A stretch of 64,000 bases of DNA from Brasenia schreberi (taxonomy: Eukaryota > Streptophyta > Magnoliopsida > Nymphaeales > Cabombaceae). The stretch spans positions 6,004,001-6,068,000 of the forward strand of contig JAYKKT010000064.1 in the NCBI GenBank assembly GCA_036023115.1, read 5' to 3'. Of the stretch, positions 11,426 through 22,700 are shown one piece after another. The notes below the pieces were generated by a model. The model was given only the letters and a program-made list of their open reading frames with translations. It was not told where the DNA came from and did no database searches. Numbering within the stretch: the first letter of the stretch is position 1; the number at the start of each line of letters is the position of its first letter. The position numbers were made by a program, and so were the translations under genes.

Positions 11426-12044
11426 CAACGTAAGCGCCCTTTTCCAGAACACAAACCGATAAATCCTTGTTCTTCTCCTGGCACAGTTGCTTCAATCGGA
11501 TTGCAGCCGATAATCCAGCAAGCCCCGCTCCGACGATAACCACGTCGTATTCGAGCGATTCTCGATTCGATTCCGTAGAAAAGCCTCGAAGATTCAAACC
11601 GGTAACGGAAAATCTGGAAACCCCAGAAGAAGAAAAAATTGGATGACCGATGGAAGAGGGTTTAGAAGGCTGTCCGTATGAGCATTAGCGCGTCGCGGAG
11701 ATTGTAAATGAATACGGAATGATCGAATTGGTGAAGATGGTGCTCACGATCCCGAAATTCTTTGATCTTGAAGATATATATAGGAATTTGCGAAGCATGA
11801 ACGAGGAATTTTTCTTGTGCTTCCCTTTCTGTTTCTCTCCTCTGAGCCCTCCTCCGTAATCTGACAGATGTATCGCGTCACTCGCGCGCTCATGTAATCG
11901 AGCGAGCTAGCGCGCCAGAGAGAGGGAGAATGGCGCTAATCGCCGAAGTGGTCGTCATCCTACCTACGTGTTCAGTTCACCTCTACAGCACAAGTAAAAG
12001 ATTACCATTTGGGTGATCTTCTAAACAAAATAGATTAACCAGGA

Positions 12045-12345
12045 AACTCATCTGCTCTTTTAGCAGAGTTACATATAGTTTACCCAATGGCGAACCCACT
12101 AACACTCATCTACTCTTTTAGCAGAATTACATATAAGTACTCAATGGCGAACCCACTTTAAGGTGAGATGAGGCATTGAACTGGAGGCATGCGGCTTGAT
12201 TTCTAATCTAGAACAAATTCTAGGTACTCCATCACGAACCCACTTTAGAACAGATTCTAGGTACTCAATGACGAACCCACTTTAAGATGAGATAAAGGCA
12301 TTGAAGTGGAGACATGTGACTTAATTTCTAATCTAGAAAAATTCT
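12045..12345. repeat. Local tandem duplications
   Basis: Two short units are each present twice. One is a ~60-bp unit containing ctcttttagcag, at about 12050 and 12110. The other is a ~120-bp unit beginning near gtactcaatg.cgaacccac and ending tctaatctagaa, at about 12137 and 12259. Confidence 0.55.
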
Positions 12346-12593
12346 GGGTCCATCATATTATATATATATATATATATATATAAGTGCTTTGTTCATGTGA
12401 AATATAAATGTACATCCTAAAGAAAATTTCTGAATCCACCACTGACACCGATTAACGAATATCAAACTAGGATGAAGAGAATCACTAATGTGCAACAGGT
12501 GCCTTCTTAATAAAACAAAACAAATGTATACCATCACCTCCAGTCCTAGTGATGATATTTCCTTCATTGCAAAACTTCATCAACTTGTACTCA

Positions 12594-12672
12594 AGAGTGT
12601 CAGCTCAACGGCAAGATGTTCTAGCATGGCCGTTGTGATCGGTGGAGATTTCAACTCCAGAGGTTGCATGTT
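12594..12672 (+). repeat. tRNA-derived SINE copy
   Basis: The sequence has an A-box-like motif (gtcagctcaacggcaag) and, about 45 bp later, a B-box-like motif (gatttcaactccag). This is the spacing of a tRNA-derived RNA polymerase III promoter. Better preserved relatives are at 52.1 and 53.8 kb. Confidence 0.45.
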
Positions 12673-12865
12673 AGTCTTCAGCACTACTTCAAGAGATGAA
12701 GATAACAAAACGACTACAAGAGCTGACAGTCATGGAAGAGTCCTCTGAAAGAACCTCATATCGGAATCAACTCCTCTTCCGGTGGTTCGAAAAGAAAACA
12801 AAGAAGAAGCAGGTTAAAAGAAACTTATAAGACAAATCTGAAACCAGCAATACCAAAGTCCTAAC

Positions 12866-13296
12866 AGCATCTCGTTTTGGTTATGGTTTTAAGCATGCTA
12901 ACAACACCTCGTTTTGGTTATGGTTGTAAGTATGGTCAATTGTTTTGGTTTGGTTGTCAAGTTATTGGGATAAACATATCCAGTTTTGGTTTACTCGGAA
13001 CCCGGAACTGTAACAATTGGTTTTGATTATGTTTTTGGAACTGTTGTTTTCTAGTGGTTTCGTTTTGAGTGTTAAATTGTTCAAAACCGATATTTATGTT
13101 AAAAAGTTTAACAATTAAAATTAAAATATCAGAACCAATAGTTTGAAATCATCGATTTTAATGTGGTTTTGGTTCTGATTTTATATGAAGTGAAACCGAA
13201 TCCGAACTTAATAGTCTTAGTTCCAGTTTGACCGGTTTCTGCCCCGGTTAGGAACCGATCATGTTTAGTCGGTTGTTTGGCAACCGGTCATGTCTA
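12866..13296. repeat. hAT-type terminal/subterminal repeat region
   Basis: The stretch is built from imperfect iterations of GGTTTTGGTT/AACCGG words and ends in CAACCGGTCATGTCTA at 13296. That matches the right terminus of the hAT element at 44.5-46.7 kb (...AACCGGGCATGTCTA). A 37-bp unit is duplicated at the left side (12860-12935). No target duplication was found. Confidence 0.4.
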
Positions 13297-13486
13297 GCCC
13301 CATGGGAGATGGGAAGAGAATTGCTTAGGGGAAACGTGGTAAATGACGATATGTATCCGATTTTACGAGAGTAACGCAAACAATACTGGATAGTTGGTCG
13401 TTATTTTCAAACAATCTCCGATGCGTTCACCTTTTAGTCCAAGTTCACCTATTGCGTGGTCTGTTCGAGTCGAGAGAGAGAGAGAG

Positions 13487-16400
13487 ATGAAGAAGAAGAG
13501 AACGGCGACGTTGATCGCCATCTGCGTGTTGCTCGCGGCCTTCGTACATCCGTCCTCGCCCTTCCAATCGGACGAGTTGCTTGTGGACGACGAGGAGTTC
13601 GAAGGCGTGAAGCTTCCCGGGTCCGAGATCCCCGACCCCATCCATTCCCCTCCTCGGGTGAGGCGTAGGGCGGAGGGTGACTCCGGCCCCGCCGATACGA
13701 AGGTGCAGTTTGCCCTAGAGCATCGGCTCGGAACCGTCGGTGAGTTCTTGCCCGCCGGACTACTCACGGCCCGCCTCAAGACCTCCAGCCATGGGGGACA
13801 GGTAAGTGTTCAAATATTATACCTGAAAAATTCTGCAATTGTTGGGAACATTGTCCCTGTGTAGTTTTTGCTGCATCGAGGTTGAAGTCATATCGTCACT
13901 GGCCTTAAAAGGACGGGATCTTATGAAACTCGGTCACTACCTTGTTAGTTGATGTTTCTCTATCTTCTAGATGGATTTTTTTTCGTTGTACGAGTCTATC
14001 CTGTACCTATATCGCGAAATCCGCCTCCTTTCTTCCGTAGAGGCTGAAATCTGATCAAACTTGGATGAACACTAACTTCATGCCGTTTCACTTTTCGTCC
14101 ATAGGTTTTCCGCTTATCGTAGTGCTTTTCTGCTCAAAGGAGCATTAATCAGAGTTTAATACCGAACACATTGCGACCGAATCCGGTAATTGTAACTAAT
14201 CGATCCATTTGTGTTTGCCAAGCCGATCGTTTTGTTAAACTTCCGGCATACATTCTCGAGAAAGATCAGTTATGGAAGCCCTGGAGCCAAAATGATTGAA
14301 ACTTCTTCAGCGAAGAAATGCATAGTTTCGGCTTTCCAGATAGGTCTAATAGTGGAGCAGATGACAATAGATCATCGTAGAGACATGAAATGATCGCGCA
14401 CATTATCTCGACGAATGGAGAGTTCTCATAACAATCGACGAGTTAAGGGACTGTACCAGGGACCTCATTGACTCGGAAAACGTTACTTGAGGCCATTCTG
14501 GTTGCGCTTGAAAAGCGTGTATACATTTAGAGGTCATTTTTGTTGCAATCTTATGTCTATGTCATCAAGATTAAAACACTGTGGACGGTTGTTTTCTTAA
14601 GTTATGAACTAGCAGGCTGCATGCGTGTCACAATCAGATAGCCTGGGACATCTCCCGTATCAAGCGTTGCACTTAAGGCTCATAATGGATGGGAATAGGT
14701 GCTCAAGGAGCACTACTTTTCTGCATCTACTTGAGACTAGAATAATGATGCAATGCCAATTTCCATTTTCTTGCAGACTCTTACCAAACTTCGCATCTCA
14801 AGAAATGCTTTAACTGAAAGGGAACAGACACTTTTCCTGGTATGTGTTTCTCGATTGGTAATTTCAAGTTCCCAATTTCCATCATCTATTGTTGGTTTAG
14901 GAGATTAATATCAAATCTCTGCAGGAACTTCTAGAGAAAGATGACTTCTATCAGATAAGAGTACCAGCTAATGTGTTGAACCCTGGGAAAGATTATGTTC
15001 TATCATCTGTTAAAGCAGTAAGTTTGCTGTGTTTAGACCTGTCATCTTCTATCCCCTTTTCTCAACCACTAATATTTGTATTTCATCTCGAAAGAAAAGT
15101 TTACATTGATTTGTTGTGATGAGTTAGTAGGATATCACCATTTATTATGTTTCCAATGAGTGAATAATTGAGTGTATGTGTCTTAGTGTGCATCCATCTT
15201 TGCTCGCATGTGTGTTTAAAGTCATACAACTGCTTGTAATTGGATAATAATTTCTGCACACGAAATCACTAATGTTTCATTGCCTTAAACAATACATCTT
15301 TACACATCATCAGTATTTTGTCAAGTATAGATTTTATTTTACTAGACAAGTCACACTTGTCAACAAGGATTGCATTCAACATTTAACATACATGTGAATA
15401 TCATAACATATATCATAAACATATACCCGTTATAGTTCAATTACTCATCATATGTTATATAGAATGCAAATACATAACAAGGTATGTATTATGATATCTT
15501 GTTTCTTTTAAGTTCATTCAATGTCTAACTGAACATAATAATTACTAGCTACACTATATGTCATACCTCGGTCCCCAGAACCCTACCTCAGTCAACCCTC
15601 ATGCGAACCCGTCTAATGTGGCACCACGAGCCCGAGGCATGCGATGAGATGATAAAATGATACAAACATGTACAACAAGTCCTCTAAAACTTTATTATGA
15701 ATAAGGTCCAATCATATCTATAACTCAATATTTAAATTTATACAAAATTATACACTAAGCCTAAAGTATATGCCATTTTACAAACTAATACAATCTTCTC
15801 TAACAAATGACCATCTGGCTCTATCTCATATCCAATTATGTTGCTAGATCAATCCGATAGAACCTCAACCAAAGTCTATCCCAACAATTTAAACCTACAA
15901 TCTTAAGTTAACCCATAAAATAGTAATAATAAAAGGGTGAGCACACCAACATGTGCCCAATAAGAAGATATACCATCAATAGGGTTACATACTAGAAGCA
16001 TATACATTTAAAATAACAATGCATATCATAGTTATCAAAATATAATAAATACAACCGCAAATTTATAATCCAATAATCAAATCCACACACACCCATCCAC
16101 ATCCATGATCCACACACACATTCTCCTACACACAACTTATTTAGTTTTAATAATTACGGCTCATATAGTGCTAACCAAGGCTGCATGAGTTGTTCAAACT
16201 TCGTTAATGGCCCTTGGGTATACGGTGTCATTCACACACGGTTACGGTGCTCGGGAGCTCACCTCACTCCCTTAGTCGAACGTTCAAGAGTTTTATATCT
16301 CAACTGAATCTCTAGAGATCCCACACGATAAACAAACATGATATGACCAATATTTTCATGCAATTAGGTCCTAATTCTCTTTATTATTCCTATTGAACAT

Positions 16401-19400
16401 AATATCACATGCTCAACATGATATTCATAAATATCTCATTCATAGTAATCTCACATAAATCCCGATGCGATGTCACAATATTTACAAGCCTTTCATAACA
16501 AAAAAAATATCCATTCTTATCATTACCAACCAATGCACACACACAACCAAGAGCACACAAAGGCATGACTCATTATAAAGCAATTCTCAATACAACAACA
16601 ACAACAACTAAGCCTTTTCCCATACTAGACGGGGTCGGCTACATGGATTCTTTGTTTCCACAGATCCCTATCGTGTGCCATGTTAGCAGTTAACTCCCAA
16701 TAAGCTAGATCATTCTTTATTGTTTCTTTCCAACACTTTTGTGGTCGTCCTCTACCTCTTTTAATACTTTCCAAATTTAGTTTTTCTAACCTTCTTACAG
16801 GTTCTTCTTTTTATCTTCTTTCTATATGTCCAAACCATCTTAAACGATATTCTCTCATTTTATCCTCTATTGGTGCCACTCCTAATTTGTTTCTAATAAC
16901 CTCATTATATATACGGTCTTTTCTTGTATGACCACTCATCCATCTCAACATCTTCATTTCTGTCACAGACATCTTTTGTACATGTTGATGATTAACTGCC
17001 CAACACTCAGAACCATAAAACATGGCAGGCCTAATTGCTGCTCTATAATATTTACCTTTTAATTTTAATGGTATCTTCTTATCACAAAGAATACCTGATG
17101 CTCCTCTCCATTTTAACCAACCAATATTAATTCTATGTGTAACATCTCCATCAGTTCTTCCATCACTTTGAAAAATTGACCCTAGGTATTTAAAACTTTC
17201 CTTTTGGGGAATGCAATGTGTGCCAATTTTAATTTCTATGTCCTCTGAAGTAGCCAAATGATCAAACTTACATTCCATATATTCTGTCTTTGTTCTACTA
17301 AGTCGGAGGCCTTTGTTTTCTAATGTTTCTCTCTATAGTTCCAATTTTCTATTAACTTTTTCCTTAGACTCCTCCACTAATACAATGTCACCTGCAAATA
17401 ACATACACCAAGGTACTTCATCTTGAATATGTTTTGTTAACTCATCCATCACCATTATAAATAAGTATGGACTTAAAGTTGATCCTTGATGTAACCCAAT
17501 ATTAACTTCAAAGAAGTCTGTCGTTCCTTCATGAGTCCTCACACATGTTTTTGCACCATCATACATGTCTCTTATAAGGTTAATATATGTCAATGGGATA
17601 CCTCTTTTTTCCAAAGTTCTCTAAAGAACCTCCCTCGGTATCCTATCATAAGCTTTTCTAGATCAATAAATATCATGTGAAGGTCTTTCTTTTTTGCTCT
17701 AAAATGTTCCATAAGACGTCTCAAAAGGTGAATCGCTTCAATAGTAGATCTACCTGGCATAAATCCAAATTGGTTCTCTGTTGTACTTGATACTTGTCTT
17801 AACCTACGTTCGATAATTCTTTCCCATAACTTCATAGTATGACTCATTAACTTGATACCTCGATAATTCGCACAATTTTGAATGTCTCCCTTGTTCTTAT
17901 ATACGGGTATAAGTGTACTTGCTCTCCATTCCTCGGGCATCTTTTGGTTTTTCCATATTTCATTAAATAGTCTTGTGAGCCAAGTGATTCCTATTTCTCC
18001 TAGTATTTTCCAAACTTCTATAGGAATATTATCTGGTCCTACCAATTTACCACCCTTCATATGTTTAAGAGCCTCTTTGACTTCATTCTTTTGAATACGT
18101 CGGTAGAAATTATGGTTTATATACTTTTCTGACTTGGCTAAATCTCCTAAACTAATACTAACATCTTTATTTTCATTAAAAAGATTATAAAAATAGTTTT
18201 TCCATCTATTTCTTATATCATCATTTGCCACTAGAATTTTTTCATCCTCGTCTTTTATGCATCTAACATAATTAAGATCTTTAGTTTTCTTATCTCTAGC
18301 CCTAACATAAAGCAATTCTCAATAGTTATCTTAAATAACTCAGTCTTTATCAAAGCAGTAGCACATCATATAAAACATGTACATTAAAAACAAACCCTAA
18401 CATGGTCTTATTGATAAAGCATATCCTCCACCTTAACCGGAGCATATAGATGTATCCATATAGAGATGCGGTGATCCACATGTAATATCACTATGTGGTC
18501 TCCTTTAATACCTATTTAAGCATTAAATCTACATTAATATGTAGCTCATTTACTAACAACACCAATGGTTTAAACTCTAAGCAATTAGAGTCCAAACGGC
18601 TCCAAAATCAACAAAATACTCTAATCGAATCATACCAAGAACCCCCATATCCAATTTTATCCCTTAATCACATAATATAAATAAGATCCTTATAATATTA
18701 ATGGTAACTCTGTCATGAGTCCAACACTTAAAACCAAGCTCAAATCGGATACTCGATGGCCTTAAAAAAAGCCTAAAGGCCTCAATCGGGTTCAAATAAC
18801 TGAACTGGATCCAACCCTAGACCCTGAGATGCTAACATGATGCTATGTAATCTATTAACACGAACATGGCTCTAACTTGATGAAAACAACCCGAAGCTAA
18901 CACAAGCTAACATCATCATGGTGTCATCATTGACATACTAGGAACATTTGACATGACACATTTTTTGATGAGCACAAACACGTTCACACAAACATGTCAG
19001 GCGGGACATGTTGTAAACTGGATTCAACAAATGGGTCCCAGGCAGTGGTGGACCATGTCCCGACCCAAACAAGTCTGGACCAACTCGGCCCCGATGAATC
19101 GGTAATGACCAAGTATGTGGCCACCCTTTGGTTTTTCACCTACTAGCCAACTTTGGCCACCAAATCTGGCAAATAAATAATCATTGGAAATATCTTGACA
19201 AGCCCTTCATTTTGGTACCATTATCACCACCAGCCAACCATCGGGCCCCTAGAAATATCTAAAAGGGGCGGAACTTATTCCATTCGAAATCCGGTAAATA
19301 CCGATAATGATAGGGTTCAAGTAAGTAGTCTATGGATTCGTCTCTTAAAAACCCCTACATGATGGTACTCTTGAGGCCGCCGAACGACCGTCCAATCACC

Positions 19401-19688
19401 GAAAAAAATAAATAAAACTAAAGAAAAGTACGTTACAAGAAATACAACTCATTCTCGCCATTACACCACTAACAATCTCGAGCTCCTATAGGCCTTAGGT
19501 TCACGAGGAATGAAAGCCCTCTTGTTTGGCCCTTGGTTTCCAAATTCGTAAGGAAAACTTCATAGCTATGTCACACGGGTGTGGGTGCGGGTGCAGACAC
19601 GGGTGTAGGTGCGGGTGTAGGATATTGCAAATTTCAAAATTTTTGGGTGCGGTGATACAACTAAGGTATATAATGTTATATAATTAAA

Positions 19689-19727
<39 letters not shown>

Positions 19728-22700
19728 CAAACTAGAACAAGTGAGATATCAATTAACATAAGTATATGACAATAGTAAGTACACAACTTTATATTAAAGC
19801 AAAACACGTAAACAACTACTAATTTCATCATAATACAGAAATCAATCAAAAGGAAATCTTAATGTTTGATAAATGAAACGAACTTCTACTTGATAAATCA
19901 TAGATCTTCACTATCAACAACATTATTAACTAAAGGGACTATCGGATTAGTGAGTTTCATATTAAGGATATGCAAATCTTGGTTGTCATCTAAATGATAT
20001 TGATGGTGCAACAAGTGTAATATAAACTTAACATGCAAGCATTATAAATCCATCAACAACTTCAACAATGAAACCTTATAAACATGCATATCTAATAGTG
20101 ATGGTGTAACAAGTGTAATATAAGTTGTTGTAGCCAATTGCTAAACAATAAGCAAGAAATTGACAAAAGCCACGTAAGAAAAAGCATAAGCAATGAGAAG
20201 GAAAAAAGAAACTAGAAGAAGAAAGAAGAAAGAAGAAAGAAAAATAAGGAGACGAAGAAAAGGAAAAAAGACGCTTACCTGGATCGGGACGATCGACTGT
20301 TGGTTGGTAGAGATGGTTGCAGCTAGTAGCGAGGTAGTAAAAATGTGGGAGAGAGAGGGTTGCAGCCGAAGAGGTGGCATGAGAGGCCGAATATTAATGG
20401 CGCAACAAGTGTAATATAAGTTGTTGTAGGCTGTAGCCAATTGCTAACACATAAGCAATGAGGAGGAAAAAAGAAACTATAAGGAGGAAGAAAGAAAAAT
20501 AAGGAGACGAAGAAAGGGAAAGAAGACACTTACCTGGATCGGGCCAATTGATTGTTGGATGGTAGAGATCTCTGCAACTGGTAGTGAGCCAGTAGAAATG
20601 CAGGAGAGAGAGGGTTACAGCCGAAGAGGTGGCGTGAGAGGGTTGCAGCCACAGAGCGTGGGAGGTGAAGAGGAACCAGGGTTGCAACCGTTAATCGGCT
20701 GTTGGGTTGTAGAGATGGCTGCAGCTGGTAGCGAAAATGCGGGAGAGAGAGGGTTATAGCCGCAGAGCATGGGACACGAGCTAGGACGCGAAGGTTGGAA
20801 CGAGATCCCTTTTATACCAGATGACCTAGAGTTTGGATAGGTATGGACTTAGACACGTTGACCGCACCCATAATCTGCTTTAACACATTGACCGTGTCAG
20901 CATTTCACGACACCGTGTCGGTGAGGCACAAACACGATGTCCGTAGCCTACCAGTATCATGGCCGACACTCCACCTCCTAGAGGTGTCTATGTGACATAG
21001 CTTCATAGGATTTTCTTATCCGCTTTTTTCACTTGGTTCTTTTTTGGATTGGGTCGGGCCCCAAACCCAAACCGAGGTATTACACTATATTAACTTATGT
21101 TATTTATTGGAGAAAAAGTATATTATATGTTAATTATACATCAAATCTGTATTATTATAAATAAAGTGCATTTTTTAATGTATTATGTGGTAAAATTACA
21201 TAATGCACGACTATAATATGTTATCTAACTTACCTTAGCTTTTTCAGTGTAAGAGCTAAATGGATGTTTAGGCGTTACTATCACAATTTAAATGTATTAT
21301 TTATTTTAAATGCATGCTGTATCTAACCAGAAAATTATATTCACCATCTATATACATGAACTTGTATTCATAACTTTTACATCATACGGATATGGAATCT
21401 GTATACTTGTTAATGTAATACTTGAGGAGCCACAAGTCCATTATTTAATATATTATGATGTATGTGATTACATAATCATGTAACTAATTTATTATTTTAG
21501 TTTGTTTACACACATCGAGAATATTGTATATGTATATATATGTATCTATTTGTGTGTGTGTGTATATATGTGCGAGTGTATGCATATGTATATATGTGTG
21601 TATGTGCGAGTGTCAATCAATAACTCTGTGTTGTGTTTATTTGTAATAAACTTATTGTTGGTAACTATATTTACATAAGTATTTGATAAATCTGATGTGC
21701 ATGTGCATGTGCATATACTGCTGAGGTTGTATTTGGATATGAATTGAATTTCCATGGAAGGTTGTGAGGGAGGGAGAGATTATAATGTAAAGGAAAATCT
21801 AAATTGCAAAATGCCTTGTACCTTATTGTGGGGCCTCCCTCATTTATAAAGTGTAATAGATATAAATCTTTTCACCTTACTTCAAATGGTTGGCAAAAAT
21901 TATTCATGGTCTCTTGTGTTACCTGGTAGGAGTTACGTTCTAAACATAATCATGATTGAAGTTTCCCTCAAGTATGATAGATACTGGAAGCGATTCTCGT
22001 TTCTGAATAAATTCAATGGTAAACCAAGTAGATGAATCAAAGCTGCAGTTTGTCCTATGAAGCATAAAAAGTAACTACTACAACTAAGCCTTTTCCCATA
22101 CTAGATGGGGTCAGCTACATGGATTCTTTGTTTTTTTTTTTGTAGAATCCATGTTAAGTTCGACAAAGTTTTATGCTGGCTGTTGGAAGCCTAACACAAC
22201 CCTCCTCCTTTTTCCGGGCTTGGGACCGGCCATGAAAGGGTGATTCCTTACATAGGCGGAGTTTGAAGCATAAAAAGTAAATGAAAGAAAAATCAGGAGT
22301 TTAGGATAAGTTATATGTTGGCATCTGTATGAGCGTAGTTGTTCTTTAGTTTCTTTTCTTGTATCTAGGCTGTTAAGGCAGAAGAGCATTTACGATCTTC
22401 CAGTTATGAGTTAAGACTTGGATTGTTGTGACTGAACATTTTAAGATCAAATTCATACTAAAGCTTATAGGTTTTACATCTGACCATAAGAGCATGTACG
22501 TTAAACTGGCTTTTGCAAGTTTTCACTAGATCTTTCATCATTCTGCATGTAATAAAATGTTGTGTGTCTGAGGTGATCGATATTATATAAGAACAAAAGG
22601 AACTGTTTCAACTCAGTGTAATGCATATTTATTAGTCATATCTGAGGGAGAGAGAAAGCAGGATATGGTAATGGTTTCAAAACAAATTTCTAGCCTTTCC

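Larger units (their letters stand above)
5276..11685 (-). pseudogene. ETFQO: Electron-transfer flavoprotein:ubiquinone oxidoreductase relic (first and last exons only)
   Basis: The normal enzyme sits in the inner mitochondrial membrane and passes electrons from ETF to ubiquinone. Two pieces remain. The first exon ends at 11426 on a GT donor; it encodes ESLEYDVVIVGAGLAGLSAA (the FAD-binding GxGxxG motif) and runs to EKGAYVG. The last exon, 5359-5276, encodes [20 protein letters not shown] and ends in a stop, matching the C-terminal end of plant ETFQO. The middle of a ~600-residue protein, including most FAD- and Fe-S-binding parts, was not found in the ~6 kb between. Transposons fill that gap. 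The only upstream ATG (11685) runs into a stop after seven codons and needs a frameshift to join the conserved frame. Both signs point to a dead gene. Confidence 0.7.
11686..13486. other. Intergenic region between the ETFQO relic and EMC10
   Basis: This would hold divergent promoters for ETFQO and EMC10. It contains a local tandem repeat (12045-12345), an (AT)n tract (12357-12382), a tRNA-like SINE (about 12594-12672) and a GGTTTTGGTT-rich repeat ending in a hAT-like terminus (about 12866-13296). A GA microsatellite (13471-13486) abuts the EMC10 start codon, probably in its 5' leader. Confidence 0.5.
15559..21084. mobile_element. LTR-ended element (probable solo LTR) hosting two nested insertions
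   Basis: The element opens TGTCATACCTCGGT at 15559 and closes ACCGAGGTATTACA at 21084, so it has TG...CA ends and 13/14 matching inverted termini. The direct repeat CTATA flanks it (15554-15558 and 21085-21089). Removing the nested LINE and hAT insertions leaves about 2.3 kb with no recognisable retrotransposon genes, which fits a long solo LTR. A non-autonomous element is also possible. It occupies most of EMC10 intron 3. Confidence 0.6.

Noticed and set aside
10926..11539. Overlapping ~100-codon open frames on both strands
   Set aside because: Translations show no family features and the region lies within an intron of the ETFQO relic, with a small tandem duplication.
13363..13779. Open frames on both strands across EMC10 exon 1
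   Set aside because: They are shadows of the GC-rich first exon; only the plus-strand frame matches the EMC10 family and ends at a GT donor.
20141..20759. Open frames of 66-99 codons on both strands
   Set aside because: They follow the purine-rich tandem repeat inside a non-autonomous hAT element and have low-complexity translations.
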